Of a DNA stretch of 64,000 nt, positions 8,499 through 17,476 are shown one piece after another (the first letter of the stretch is position 1; every line of letters starts with the position of its first letter). Position numbers and translations under genes: made by a program. Below the pieces are notes generated by a model that made no database searches, was not told the DNA's origin, and saw only the letters and a list, made by a program, of their open reading frames with translations. The stretch comes from Nodosilinea nodulosa PCC 7104 (GTDB taxonomy: Bacteria > Cyanobacteriota > Cyanobacteriia > Phormidesmidales > Phormidesmidaceae), in contig NZ_JH976537.1 in NCBI RefSeq assembly GCF_000309385.1, positions 1,378,763 through 1,442,762 on the forward strand. Direction: 5' to 3'.

Positions 8499-8855
8499 AT
8501 GGCCCTAACGGTCTACGGTATCCCCACCTGTGGCACCTGTAAAAAGGCAATGCAGTGGCTCGACAGCCGTGCTATTGCCTACGAATTTATTGACACCAAA
8601 GCCTTTCCCCCGGCTGAGGCCATGGTTGCCGCCTGGGTCAAAATCCTGGGCAGCAAGGCCATGCGCAATACCTCCGGGCAGTCCTATCGCGCCCTGGGCG
8701 ATGAAAAGCAAACCTGGGGTGACTCCGAATGGGTCAGCGCTTTTAGTCGAGATGCCATGCTGCTAAAGCGCCCTCTGTTTGTCAGAGATGGTCAGGCTGT
8801 GCTGGTGGGGTTTCGGGCGCCAGAGGCAACCTTACTGGAAATTCTTGGAGAGTAG
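8499..8855 (+). CDS. ArsC/Spx-family thioredoxin-fold protein
   Basis: The 118-residue product is an ArsC-like thioredoxin-fold protein of the Spx/MgsR group. The N-terminal VYGIPTCGTCKKAMQWL carries a C11-x-x-C14 pair, as in Spx, rather than the single catalytic cysteine followed by arginine of classical glutaredoxin-type arsenate reductases. LLKRPLFVRDGQAVLVGF near the C-terminus is the conserved cis-proline/RP strand of the family. It could be a redox-responsive regulator or a reductase; sequence alone does not decide. No ars genes are nearby. Confidence 0.8.
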   Translation: MALTVYGIPTCGTCKKAMQWLDSRAIAYEFIDTKAFPPAEAMVAAWVKILGSKAMRNTSGQSYRALGDEKQTWGDSEWVSAFSRDAMLLKRPLFVRDGQAVLVGFRAPEATLLEILGE

Positions 8856-8875
8856 ATGAGTGGTGGATATAAGGC

Positions 8876-8911
8876 GAAAAAAAAGTTCCGATTCTAATAG
8901 AGAACCGGAAC
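8876..8911 (-). terminator. Rho-independent terminator of the csbD-like gene
   Basis: GTTCCG (8885-8890) pairs with CGGAAC (8906-8911). On the minus strand the stem is followed by a run of eight T. It lies 46 bp past the stop of the gene at 8957. Confidence 0.8.
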
Positions 8912-8956
8912 CTAATTGATAGAGATTAGGGATCTTGAGCGGTGGAATTAAAGCCC

Positions 8957-9145
8957 TTAGTCAATGGCACGCTTGGTCTTGTCTTTGGCGTCTTCAACGG
9001 TGTTGCGCACATCGGCCTCGGCCTGCTTAGCCTTGCCTTTGATCTGGGCTTCGTGGTTGCCAGTTAGCTTGCCACCAGCCTCTTGCAATTTGCCTTCGAC
9101 ATCTTTGGCAGCTGCCTTAGCACGATCTTCAATAGACATGGTCAT
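8957..9145 (-). CDS. CsbD-like stress protein
   Basis: A 62-residue, highly charged helical protein of the CsbD family. It has the family pattern (AKDVEGKLQEAGGKLTGN, then AQIKGKAKQAEADVRN). CsbD-like proteins are abundant, stress-induced and of unknown mechanism. AGGAGATGA lies just upstream of the start (MTMSIED), so either the first or third codon may be used. A strong terminator follows, so the gene is a stand-alone unit. It is divergent from the large gene at 9252. Confidence 0.85.
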   Translation of the reverse strand: MTMSIEDRAKAAAKDVEGKLQEAGGKLTGNHEAQIKGKAKQAEADVRNTVEDAKDKTKRAID

Positions 9146-9251
9146 TCATCTCCTGAGATCCTGAGAATGAGCTTATCTCCACAGTTTAGATCTGGGGCCG
9201 GGCAGCTTCCTCTATAGAGAGGTAGAAGGGGTCTCTACCAAAATGTAGGCA

Positions 9252-11348
9252 TTGGAGTATCCTGAAGCATCATGGGCAGCTTGGCTAGAAACGGAACGTG
9301 AATTCAGGGCTGGAACTATGGAGTATTGGGAATTTCTGCTGCAAAAGGAGGGCGACCAAAGCTGGTTGCCTCTAGATGCGTCCCAGGTAGAAATTTTAGA
9401 GGGCCGCTACCGAGTGATGGCCCACACCAGTCAAACCAATACTCCTGTGCGCATTCAGATCAGCCAGGTGCTGCTCAATGAGCAGAGAGATGGCCAGCGA
9501 GTTGGTCCGAAGCGGCGCACCCTGCGCCGCCGGGGCCAGACTAACAACAACGGACTGATGGTCGTCATGCCGTTTACCCGGTTGAGAGAGGGTACCTGGG
9601 ATATTCAATGCGCCAGCGACGGGAATACCGATCGGGCCAGCGTGCCAGAGTCCACTCCCCAGCCCTGGGGCTATGCGGTGCAGCTGCGGGTGGTGGCCCA
9701 GGATTCAGCTGATGACGGCGACTGGTTTGCCGACGATGGCCGCGAGGGCACGGGGGCGATCGCCGCTTCTCCCCTCCAATCAGAGAGCTGGGATACCAGG
9801 TCGATACCGCCCGTGGCGGCCATCGATCTGCCGGTGGCCGCAGCGGCCATGGACGCCTTTCAGGCTCAGCTGGCGGCGGGTCTGGCGACCGATTTAGCCC
9901 CGGAGTCCTCCCCCTACGAGCTGGCCCTGTCCCATACCGCGCTGCTGGGCAGTGAAGGCGAGCGTCTGACCTTCTCCGCCATGGTCCGCGCTGGGGAAGA
10001 AGCCCAGACGCCTCTTACTCTGGTGGTGCGGCTGTCCGATCCCCAAACGGCTGCTACCGTGGCCCTGGTGTCGGTGCCGGTGGCTACGCTGACCGGTTCT
10101 ATCCCTCTGGCTGTAGTCATACCTCCGGGGCTTGCAACCCGCCTGCTGCTGGGGGAAGTGGGGCTGCTGGCTGAGGCTGAGGTCGTGGCTGTGCAGCGGT
10201 TTACGGTAACGGTAGATGTGGCCTCACTGTTCGATGCGATCGCCAACCAGGCCGAAGCCGACAACAATCTAGACGTCGTTTTTCCCAGCGATACGGCAGA
10301 AGCTGCCCCTGCGGCGCCACCGCCAGACCTAGATCTCAAGACCTGGGATCTTGCCGGTCGCGCCGCACCGCCGCGAGAGATGCCCATTTTGACCCTGCCT
10401 CGCAGCAGCCCTGCCCTGCCGCCTAAGATTTACTATCCATCTCCCCATGAGGCGGCGGCCCACCAGCCTACCCTGCCCCCCGTGGGGCGACCCAATTCCT
10501 CATCCTCAGCCACTTTCTCTCCTCAGCCAGAGCCAGAGCCAACCGGGAAGAAACCCCCTGCTGCGCCTGGCCCTAGCGCGGGGGCAGGACTGAGCCTGCC
10601 GCCCATTTCGTCTCCCGCCCCGCCCCCCGACCCGATCGCCGCGCTCAGGGGGCAACCCCCTACTCCAAGCAGCAGGCCAAACGCTAGAGAGCCACAGCTC
10701 ATTTCCCACGAAGCCATGGGCTTTAAAGACTTAAAGCTGCAAGACCGCTTTTGGGCCAGGCTGAATGAGCTAGCGGTCAATCTTCGGCAGGAGGCCCTGG
10801 AAAATCGAGCCGATGAGCTGGCCGAGGCCGATCAGGCCGTCTTAGACGACCCTGCCGAGGCGCCGCCTGAGTGGGTTCCCTTTGCCGGGGAGGTGGTTAT
10901 CTATGAGGATGAAGACCCAACCCTTAAAGCCACCACGCCCCTGCCAGAGATGCCTGATCCTGGTGCCGAGGTCGCTGCCGAGGCAATTACTCCGCCTATG
11001 CCCAGCCTGATGCTGCCCGAGGGTGACCTGATTGCTGGGGAACCCGTTTTGATCACGCTGCGGGTGCCGTTTCATCCCAATCGGCTGTACATCAAGGTCT
11101 GGATTACCGATCCCCAAACGCGCAGTCTGGCCGACGAACCTCGCCAGGTTATGAATTTGCTGCCCAATGGGCAGGGCCAGATGGAAGGCACCCTACAGCT
11201 GACGGTGCCCCTGGGCTGTTTAGAGGCCTGGTTTGAGGCCATATCTGTGGATATGCTGACTCAGCAAGAGAGCTATAAGGCATCGGTGAGCCGCGCGATT
11301 ACCCCTGCCGGGTTGCCCTCGCCAGGGTTAGATGAGTTTCAGCTCTAG
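9252..11348 (+). CDS. large conserved cyanobacterial protein with proline-rich linkers, function unknown
   Basis: The 698-residue frame opens with a TTG (9252); the Met at residue 23 (MEYWEFLL) is an alternative start. No signal peptide or membrane segment is present. It shows an N-terminal domain of about 150 residues (EGRYRVMAHTSQ, RVGPKRRTLRRRG), a beta-rich middle part around 205-330, and a long Pro/Ser/Ala-rich disordered stretch (about 350-490). A short conserved-looking helix follows (FKDLKLQDRFWARLNELAV, about 495-515). The final beta domain ends at about 675 (LMLPEGDLIAGEPVLITLRV). This looks like a multi-domain scaffold rather than an enzyme. I do not recognise a family. Confidence 0.7.
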   Translation: MEYPEASWAAWLETEREFRAGTMEYWEFLLQKEGDQSWLPLDASQVEILEGRYRVMAHTSQTNTPVRIQISQVLLNEQRDGQRVGPKRRTLRRRGQTNNNGLMVVMPFTRLREGTWDIQCASDGNTDRASVPESTPQPWGYAVQLRVVAQDSADDGDWFADDGREGTGAIAASPLQSESWDTRSIPPVAAIDLPVAAAAMDAFQAQLAAGLATDLAPESSPYELALSHTALLGSEGERLTFSAMVRAGEEAQTPLTLVVRLSDPQTAATVALVSVPVATLTGSIPLAVVIPPGLATRLLLGEVGLLAEAEVVAVQRFTVTVDVASLFDAIANQAEADNNLDVVFPSDTAEAAPAAPPPDLDLKTWDLAGRAAPPREMPILTLPRSSPALPPKIYYPSPHEAAAHQPTLPPVGRPNSSSSATFSPQPEPEPTGKKPPAAPGPSAGAGLSLPPISSPAPPPDPIAALRGQPPTPSSRPNAREPQLISHEAMGFKDLKLQDRFWARLNELAVNLRQEALENRADELAEADQAVLDDPAEAPPEWVPFAGEVVIYEDEDPTLKATTPLPEMPDPGAEVAAEAITPPMPSLMLPEGDLIAGEPVLITLRVPFHPNRLYIKVWITDPQTRSLADEPRQVMNLLPNGQGQMEGTLQLTVPLGCLEAWFEAISVDMLTQQESYKASVSRAITPAGLPSPGLDEFQL

Positions 11349-12012
11349 GGCGCTAGGGCGCGTCATCAATTCTGGCTAAAATCCTGATTCCACCAGCCTT
11401 ATCACGCCCGACTCCAAAAACAGGCTAGGGGCTGTAACCGTTAATTGTTGGCCCATCAGCAACTAATTGATGACAGCCCCTAGCAAACTGCGGCAGAGTT
11501 TAGGATTGTTGACCATCGCGCTTCTGACCATCCCGCTTCTGAGAGAGCAGGACGGTTTTCTGCCAGGGTGACAGTCGCCTTGGGCATGCAGTACCGTCCA
11601 TGGCGACTGCTGGGCGGCGCGCGGGTGGAGAGCATGGCTCCGGCGGACCATGCGGAATATTTTAATCAATCTGAACGATGGCTATAAACAATGTATCCAG
11701 GCGGAAGGGGCCTGAAACTATGAGGTTTTGCAACGAATCCTAAGCAAATCGTAGAAAAAGTAGAGGTGTATACCAAGGATGCCCCTACAATGATTGCGGC
11801 TTTTCTAGGTTGATCAGACCTATTGTCTTTCTGGCCGATAGAATCTGATCCAGATGTTGAAAGTCCGGTCGTTGCCTTGGCGCGATGGTTATTCAAAGAC
11901 TGATTATCAGACAGTCTGGTAAGTGGTTAAGGCTAGAGCTTGCCCTCGCTGACCAGGGCTTAAGGTAGAAAAAACATCCCCACATCACAAACGCTATCTA
12001 GGACGGGTGACA
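11349..12012 (+). other. long intergenic region upstream of the SLH protein gene
   Basis: About 660 bp with no supportable gene; small minus-strand frames at 11463-11669 and 11666-11896 have no recognisable features. It contains the inverted repeat described separately and presumably the promoter and leader of the SLH gene. Confidence 0.6.
11424..11484. repeat. 12-bp perfect inverted repeat, MITE-like
   Basis: GCTAGGGGCTGT at 11424-11435 is repeated in inverse at 11473-11484 (ACAGCCCCTAGC), with further partly pairing TTAATTG/CTAATTG inside. No T-run follows, so a terminator is unlikely. It may be a tiny IS relic. Confidence 0.55.
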
Positions 12013-13356
12013 ATGAATCCTATGTCGAAGCTTAAAGCGGCTGCACTGACCGCAGCTACCCTTGGCGTGCTCGGTGGAGCGGGGCAGGCCGTTGCCGATA
12101 GCCATACCTCAATTCAGCCCATGGGGCGCGAGACAGGTACATTACTGGCGCAAACCTTTGGCAATGTTGCGATCAACGAGGCCAACTTTCTGGTGGTAGC
12201 GGTGCCGGGTACCACTTCTCAGCCCTATCGGCTCTATATTGTAGAGCAGCTTCAGCCCAATCCTCCCTGCTGGACTATTGCTAACCCTGGCGGCGAGCCT
12301 ACCCAGGTTAACGCGCTGTGGAATACGTTTGACTTTACCGGTGTCTGCCGCCTACAGCGTGATACTAACGGCTATGCGATCCGACTGGCGGGCCAGGATT
12401 TGTCGGGTGCTCGGTTTGAGGTCAACCAAAAGGATGGCGATCTGCTGCTGCAGTTTGCCCCCAGCACGATTTCTCGCGATCGCATTACCATTGGCCGCGC
12501 CAACGGCATCAGCCCCACTGGCTTTACCCAGCTCGATCTCAACCCTGGCTGGTCGTTGACCAAGCGCACCTTCAACGGGGCGATCGTCAGCTCGAACCTG
12601 GTGTATTTCACCAATGATCTGACCCTGGCTCAGCTGCAGGGCGGTGAAACGGGCGGCGGCACTCCTCCGACAACTCCGCCGGTGACACCACCGGCCCTGG
12701 CCTTTAACGATATTCGTGGCAACCGCTACGCCGCTGACATTACCCGCGCGGCCAGTCTGGGCGTGATTTCTGGTTTCCCCGAGGACGGCACTTTTAGACC
12801 TACGGCTCCGCTCACCCGCGAGCAGGCGGTTTCGGTGATTATGGAAACCGCCAAGAAGGTGCTGCCCACATCTACGCTTTCAAACTTACCCCAGTCGGTC
12901 TATAGCGCTCCCTTCTCCGATGTGGCAGCCAATCGCTGGAGTGCGGTCAAAATTCAGCAGGCCAAGCAGCTCGGTATTGTAACCGGCGACCTGGGCACGG
13001 GTAAATTCCGTCCTACGGACAATGTCTCGCGGGCCGAGCTGATGGCTATGGCCTATAAGCTGGCCCTGGTTCGAGCTGATGCCGGCTCGGGCGACAGCAC
13101 CAGCACGTCGCCTGTGCCTGGGCGAGATACCGTCACGGGCGGGCTGATCCCCAACATCAGCAATCCTCCGACCTTCACCGATATTAGCGGGCACTGGGGT
13201 GAAGCTACGATCAAGCAGATGGCGGCCTACTGCGCGATCGCCACTCCGCTCAACGAAACCGGGACTAACTTCGCCCCTAACACCAACGCGCTACGGGACT
13301 ACACCGCCGCTGTAGCCGTGCGGGCAATTGACTGTCCGGCTGCTCGCCCCCAATAG
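12013..13356 (+). CDS. exported DUF3747 protein with three SLH repeats
   Basis: The start is taken at ATG 12013 (MNPMSKLKAAALTAATLG); a GTG two codons upstream and ATG 12022 are alternatives. A signal peptide ends near residue 28 (AVADS). Residues about 45-205 form a DUF3747 domain (ANFLVVAVPGTTSQPYRLYI, FDFTGVCRLQRDTNGYAIRL), seen only in cyanobacteria. After a Thr/Pro-rich linker come three surface-layer-homology motifs (FNDIRGNRYAADITRAASLG, FSDVAANRWSAVKIQQAKQL, FTDISGHWGEATIKQMAAY). SLH motifs bind secondary cell-wall polymer, so the protein is likely tethered at the peptidoglycan/outer-membrane interface. A strong terminator follows. Confidence 0.85.
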   Translation: MNPMSKLKAAALTAATLGVLGGAGQAVADSHTSIQPMGRETGTLLAQTFGNVAINEANFLVVAVPGTTSQPYRLYIVEQLQPNPPCWTIANPGGEPTQVNALWNTFDFTGVCRLQRDTNGYAIRLAGQDLSGARFEVNQKDGDLLLQFAPSTISRDRITIGRANGISPTGFTQLDLNPGWSLTKRTFNGAIVSSNLVYFTNDLTLAQLQGGETGGGTPPTTPPVTPPALAFNDIRGNRYAADITRAASLGVISGFPEDGTFRPTAPLTREQAVSVIMETAKKVLPTSTLSNLPQSVYSAPFSDVAANRWSAVKIQQAKQLGIVTGDLGTGKFRPTDNVSRAELMAMAYKLALVRADAGSGDSTSTSPVPGRDTVTGGLIPNISNPPTFTDISGHWGEATIKQMAAYCAIATPLNETGTNFAPNTNALRDYTAAVAVRAIDCPAARPQ

Positions 13357-13388
13357 GGTGTAGCTAGTCCATCAGTTTTAATCATCTT

Positions 13389-13416
13389 GGAGGGTTCACC
13401 TGGACCCTCCTTTTTT
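13389..13416 (+). terminator. Rho-independent terminator of the SLH protein gene
   Basis: GGAGGGT (13389-13395) pairs with ACCCTCC (13404-13410), followed directly by six T. Confidence 0.9.
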
Positions 13417-13423
13417 GTTGCCC

Positions 13424-14284
13424 CTAGCGCACGGCGCACAGCAGCCCATAGCGAATCAGCCCGCTCTCCAGCCCCTGGCGCATGGGGGCCAGGGCCAAGG
13501 CTCCCTGAAGCGTACCAGGACCGGCTTTAACCAGTCCTGCTAGCCCCTCAGGGCTGAGGGCTGAGGCAATCACCTCATCCCAAAAGGGGGCAACCGCCAG
13601 GGACCAGTCGGCGCTGCGGAGGTGGCTAAAGCCACAGCTGGTCGCGATCGCCTCATAGTCGGGTAGGGCAACTACGTAGGGTAGCCCATAGACCTGGTAA
13701 ATCCAGCTGAGCTGCTGCTGCTCAAGCCAGGTCAACGGCCCCGCCAGCGAATCGATAGGGCGGTGGCACCAGGTGGCCATCAGCAACCTGCCTCCGGGCT
13801 TTAGCACCCGGTAGCACTCCTGCAAAAACGCCACCTTGTCGGGCATGTGCTCGCCGCTTTCCATCGACCACACCAGGTCAAAGCTTTGGTCTGCAAAGGG
13901 GGTCTGCAAAGCATCGGCCACCTCAAAGCGGGCGCAAGGGGCTACATCCCCTGTCAAATTGGCTGCCGCAGCTCGCTCGGTAGCCCGCCTGGCCTGCACC
14001 GGGCTGAGGGTAATGCCGGTCACCCGAGCGCTGAATCGGGTAGCCAGTTCCAGGGCGCTGCCGCCAATGCCGCAGCCACAGTCCAAAATGTCCGTGGCCT
14101 CAGTAATGCCTGCCCAGGTCAGACATTCGTCAATCAAGTCAATTTGAGCCTGACGGCGATTCTTACGCTGGCGGCCATCGGGCCCATAGTAGCCGTGGTG
14201 CATGTGCTCACCCCAGATCTGCTCCCAGAGTCCCGACGAATCATCATAAAAAGTCTGAATTTTTTTGTACAGCGCATTGGCCAT
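13424..14284 (-). CDS. SAM-dependent methyltransferase, gamma-tocopherol C-methyltransferase-like
   Basis: A 286-residue class I SAM methyltransferase. The N-terminus (KKIQTFYDDSSGLWEQIWG, HMHHGYYGPDG) and the motif I LDCGCGIGGSALELA are typical of the cyanobacterial/plant tocopherol methyltransferase group. Motif II/III are DLVWSMESGEHMPDK and RVLKPGGRLLMATW. Members methylate gamma-tocopherol (VTE4/Slr0089 type) or related prenyl-quinols and small metabolites, so the substrate is not certain. It ends 8 bp from the terminator of the convergent SLH gene and is divergent from ktrB, 123 bp away. Confidence 0.75.
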   Translation of the reverse strand: MANALYKKIQTFYDDSSGLWEQIWGEHMHHGYYGPDGRQRKNRRQAQIDLIDECLTWAGITEATDILDCGCGIGGSALELATRFSARVTGITLSPVQARRATERAAAANLTGDVAPCARFEVADALQTPFADQSFDLVWSMESGEHMPDKVAFLQECYRVLKPGGRLLMATWCHRPIDSLAGPLTWLEQQQLSWIYQVYGLPYVVALPDYEAIATSCGFSHLRSADWSLAVAPFWDEVIASALSPEGLAGLVKAGPGTLQGALALAPMRQGLESGLIRYGLLCAVR

Positions 14285-14407
14285 GGCAGTCGGGGCCTAA
14301 GTAGGGGGGCTTAACGGGTTAAATCTTCCGCTATATTGGCCGAGAGCGTCAACTCGTGGAAATATAGGGTTGCCTCTATACTCCGTACTTCGCGGAATGC
14401 TCAGCCT

Positions 14408-15748
14408 ATGCAGATGACGGTTCCGCGTACCATATGCCTTGGTTTTCTGGTATTGATTACCATTGGCACGCTGCTGCTGGTGCTGCCCATATCCACCACC
14501 GACAAAGGCTGGGGCGATCCGCTGGTAGCTTTGTTTACGGCCACCTCCGCCGTCTGTGTGACCGGGCTCATTGTGGTGGATACCGGCACCTATTTCTCAA
14601 CCTTTGGGGAAGGGGTCATTCTGGCCCTCATTCAGGTAGGAGGGCTGGGCTATATGACCGCCAACACCTTTTTAGTGCTGCTGCTGGGGCGACGGCTCGG
14701 GCTGCGAGAGCGATTGGCCATTCAGCAGTCGATGGACAGCGCGGCCCTAGCCGGAGGGAAATCGCTGATTCTTTCTATCATTGCCATGACGCTTGTGTTC
14801 GAGCTGACCGGGCTGTTTTGTCTCTACCCGGTGTTTAACCAGGATTATGGGGCGGGCTATGGCCTCTGGCTGTCAATCTTTCACAGCGTCAGTGCATTTA
14901 ATAACGCGGGCTTTAGTTTATTTGAAGACAGCATCGTCGGCTATGCCCTTAACCCCTGGGTAAATGCGGTAATTACCGCCCTGGTGATCATCGGCGGCAT
15001 TGGCTACCAGGTAATTATGGAATTGCTAACTTGGCTGCGCAACCGAATTCAGGGCAATCGCTGCCGGGGCCTGTTTTCTCTCAACTTTAAAGTGGTCACC
15101 AGCACCACGGTGGTGCTGCTAATTTTAGGAACTGCGGCCTTTTTTGTCACCGAGTATCAGAACCCAGCCACTCTGGGCCCAGAAATCCCCCACAATAAGC
15201 TTCTGATCGCCTGGTTTCAGTCGGTCATTGCCCGCACAGCCGGGTTCAACACTATTGACATTGGGGCGATGGGCAACGCTTCGCTGTTTATTATGATTGC
15301 CCTGATGTTTATTGGCGCCAGCCCCGGCAGCACTGGCGGTGGCATCAAAACCACCACCATCCGCATTTTAATTGCCTGCACCCGCATGGCCCTTCAGGGG
15401 CAAGAACAGGTGCTCTGTTTTCGGCGGCAAATTCCGACGAGCCGGGTGCTAAAAGCGATCGCAGTGGTGGTGGGTTCGGGGCTAGCGGTGGTCAGCGCCA
15501 CCGCTCTGCTGGCTATTAGCAACCCAAATCTGAGCTTTATTACCATTCTGTTTGAGTCGGTTTCAGCCTTTGCTACGGTAGGGCTTTCCACCGGCATTAC
15601 CGCCGAACTCTCTAACCTGGGAAAATACGTGATTATTTTCACCATGTACCTGGGCCGGGTCGGGGTGCTGTTGTTTATGGCGGCTCTCCTGGGTGATCCC
15701 AAGCCTTCGGCTATTCAATTCCCTGAAGAAGAACTGCTGATTGGCTAA
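14408..15748 (+). CDS. ktrB: Trk/Ktr-type K+ transporter membrane subunit
   Basis: The product is an integral membrane protein of the TrkH/KtrB family with eight expected helices and four pore-loop repeats. Pore loops are seen at TATSAVCVTGLIVVDT, SVSAFNNAGFSLF, RTAGFNTIDIGAM and SAFATVGLSTG; the hinge GASPGSTGGGIKTTT is diagnostic. It imports potassium (with Na+ in cyanobacteria) and normally needs a KtrA NAD-binding subunit; none is adjacent. The start is taken at ATG 14408 (MQMTVPRTICLGF) by family similarity. A TTG at 14336 would add 24 residues. A perfect palindromic terminator follows. Confidence 0.9.
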   Translation: MQMTVPRTICLGFLVLITIGTLLLVLPISTTDKGWGDPLVALFTATSAVCVTGLIVVDTGTYFSTFGEGVILALIQVGGLGYMTANTFLVLLLGRRLGLRERLAIQQSMDSAALAGGKSLILSIIAMTLVFELTGLFCLYPVFNQDYGAGYGLWLSIFHSVSAFNNAGFSLFEDSIVGYALNPWVNAVITALVIIGGIGYQVIMELLTWLRNRIQGNRCRGLFSLNFKVVTSTTVVLLILGTAAFFVTEYQNPATLGPEIPHNKLLIAWFQSVIARTAGFNTIDIGAMGNASLFIMIALMFIGASPGSTGGGIKTTTIRILIACTRMALQGQEQVLCFRRQIPTSRVLKAIAVVVGSGLAVVSATALLAISNPNLSFITILFESVSAFATVGLSTGITAELSNLGKYVIIFTMYLGRVGVLLFMAALLGDPKPSAIQFPEEELLIG

Positions 15749-15965
15749 AGGAATGCTGCTCTAGACCTGACGCCCAGCAAAAAGGGGAGCCAATTGGCTC
15801 CCCTTTTTGTCGATCTTGCTGCTCCTGCTGCGATCGCCCGCTGAGGCGTTTGCGCAGAGTCTGCTGTCGCTTCTGTAGCTGCCGCTGGCGGGCGCTACCG
15901 CCTCGACCCTTGTGGTTGCGGCCCGACCTGCGGGGCGACTCCCACCGCTTCAGGTGCTGTGCCAC
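15711..15965 (-). CDS. possible small basic protein
   Basis: A GTG at 15965 is preceded by AGAGGAGAA at good spacing. The 84-residue product has a strongly basic N-terminal half (HLKRWESPRRSGRNHKGRG, QKRQQTLRKRLSGR), which could bind nucleic acid. The frame reads through the palindromic terminator at 15779-15808 and ends antisense inside ktrB, so the C-terminal third is doubtful. I know no family for it. It may be a real conserved small protein or chance. Confidence 0.3.
   Translation of the reverse strand: MAQHLKRWESPRRSGRNHKGRGGSARQRQLQKRQQTLRKRLSGRSQQEQQDRQKGEPIGSPFCWASGLEQHSFSQSAVLLQGIE
15779..15808. terminator. bidirectional Rho-independent terminator after ktrB
   Basis: A 30-bp perfect palindrome: five A, then GGGGAGCC, a central AATT, GGCTCCCC and five T. 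It can work in both directions, 31 bp after the ktrB stop. Confidence 0.9.
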
Positions 15966-16066
15966 GGTTCTTCTCCTCTACAAACCTACTGTCTACCTCA
16001 ATCATACCGACTCCAAACGCAGCCGCAAGGGAAATAATGCCCTGAGAAGGTAGAGAATACTCTCCT

Positions 16067-16100
16067 AAAAAAAAGCCCCTGTAAACTACAGAGGCTTTTT
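16067..16100 (-). terminator. Rho-independent terminator at the end of the rplJ-rplL unit
   Basis: AAAAGCC with CTGT pairs with ACAG and GGCTTTTT; on the minus strand a run of eight T follows. It lies 29 bp past the rplL stop. Confidence 0.85.
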
Positions 16101-16128
16101 AGGCTAAATCTAGCGCAAGAGCGCCAAA

Positions 16129-16536
16129 CTACTTCACGCTGACTTTGCCGCCAGCTTCCTCAAGCTGCTTCTTGGCGTCTTCAGCATCTTCCTTGGTAAC
16201 GGCTTCCTTGATAGCTTTAGGAGCGGCTTCCACCATCTCCTTGGCTTCCTTCAGCCCCAGCCCGGTCAGGCCGCGCACCACTTTGAGAATAGCGATTTTC
16301 TTATCGGCGGGCACTTCTTCAAGCACAACGTCGAACTCGGTCTTTTCCTCTTCGGGCTCAGCCGCAGCAGCACCAGCGCCGCCCATCATACCGGGGGCCA
16401 TCATCATCATGCCGCCGCCAGCGGAAGCAGAGGCGTCAACCCCAAAGGCCTCTTCAATTTGCTTGACTAGCTCAGAGGCTTCAAGCAGAGACAGAGACTT
16501 AAGCTGTTCGAGAATTTCATCGGTTTTAGCAGACAT
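16129..16536 (-). CDS. rplL: 50S ribosomal protein L7/L12
   Basis: The 135-residue product is a normal-length L7/L12, the stalk protein that recruits translation factors. An N-terminal dimerisation helix ([20 protein letters not shown]) is followed by a flexible Ala/Gly/Met-rich hinge (about 38-60) and the C-terminal factor-binding domain ([32 protein letters not shown]). The last gene of the block, it lies 61 bp after rplJ; a terminator follows. rpoBC does not follow, as usual in cyanobacteria. Confidence 0.97.
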   Translation of the reverse strand: MSAKTDEILEQLKSLSLLEASELVKQIEEAFGVDASASAGGGMMMMAPGMMGGAGAAAAEPEEEKTEFDVVLEEVPADKKIAILKVVRGLTGLGLKEAKEMVEAAPKAIKEAVTKEDAEDAKKQLEEAGGKVSVK

Positions 16537-16597
16537 AGTTACCGGTTAACTCCTGGTAAAAAAACAATCAACGTAAACAAAATCGTCGCAGACGGAC

Positions 16598-17158
16598 CTA
16601 GGCCGCGTCTTTCTCGGAGACCGCCTTGATGGCACGAGCCAGGGACGCAGGCACCTCTTTAACGCCCACAGCCAGCTGGGTCGGTACAGCATTGACGCCC
16701 ACGGCAATCCGAGTTGGCATTGCCTTGATCGCCCCCGCCAGGCGAGCCATAAGCTCCTCTTTGGTGGGCAGTTCGGTAATGGCCTTAATCTGGTCTTCGC
16801 TCAGGGCCTGACCTTCCATCACCCCACCCCGGAGGGTGGTTTTCTTGGTGTCTTTTTGGAAGGCTTGGTATTCCTTAATGGCTCCGCCAAAGTCTTCTTT
16901 AACCAGCACAAAGGCTGAAGAATCTTTGAGAAACTCGGTGATGGGCTGCCAGCTTTCGTTACCGTCAACGGCAATACGCATCAGCGTGTTTTTGGCAATT
17001 TTGCACACCGCGCCCTTGGGCCGCAGCCGATTGCGCAGGTTGCTAATCTCAGCCACCGTTAGACCTTTGTAATCAATCACAAAGGCCAGTTGAGCATCGT
17101 CGAGCAGCGCCTGAATTTCGGCTACCAGCTCTTTTTTATTCGCTAGGGTTCTCCCCAT
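16598..17158 (-). CDS. rplJ: 50S ribosomal protein L10
   Basis: The 186-residue product is L10, base of the ribosomal stalk, binding 23S rRNA and L7/L12 dimers. It has the family N-terminus MGRTLANKKELVAEIQALLD and FVIDYKGLTVAEISNLR, and a C-terminal helix extension rich in Val/Ala that binds L12. A very strong Shine-Dalgarno, AGGAGGTGAG, sits just upstream of the ATG. The 318-bp leader between rplA and rplJ probably carries an L10-binding attenuator, giving autoregulation. Confidence 0.97.
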   Translation of the reverse strand: MGRTLANKKELVAEIQALLDDAQLAFVIDYKGLTVAEISNLRNRLRPKGAVCKIAKNTLMRIAVDGNESWQPITEFLKDSSAFVLVKEDFGGAIKEYQAFQKDTKKTTLRGGVMEGQALSEDQIKAITELPTKEELMARLAGAIKAMPTRIAVGVNAVPTQLAVGVKEVPASLARAIKAVSEKDAA

Positions 17159-17476
17159 ATCGATCTCACCTCCTTTTAGTTGGGGATAGGGAAACTCAAT
17201 TACCCGATCCAGGACTCAGCCTGTCTTCATTGGCCACGGTAGCCAGTGTAAACGGCCAAAAATAAACCCCGACAACCATGCCGGGGTAGACCAACAACTG
17301 CCTGTGCTTAGCCTGTGGCAAAAGCACTTGAGTCATTTAAGTCAACCTCGGCAGGATTTATGCAGCGCCTAACTGGCACCTGCTATCTACGGTCGTCTAT
17401 GCAGTTGTAAGGAATTACTTCAGAACGGCTGTCTCCTGGATGGTAAGGGTAAAACTTGCTCTACCTGCCCGAGGGC
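17159..17476 (-). promoter_or_regulatory. rplJ leader, L10-type attenuation region
   Basis: 318 bp between rplA and rplJ with no gene. On the minus strand there is a CAAGTGCTTTTGCCACAGGC-type structured stretch (about 17300-17335). It is followed by a stem (GCCGGGGT 17280-17287 with ACCCCG 17266-17271) and a T-rich run (17255-17265), which looks like an attenuator. In bacteria L10 binds such leaders to repress rplJL. Covariance matching to the L10_leader model would settle it. Confidence 0.6.
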
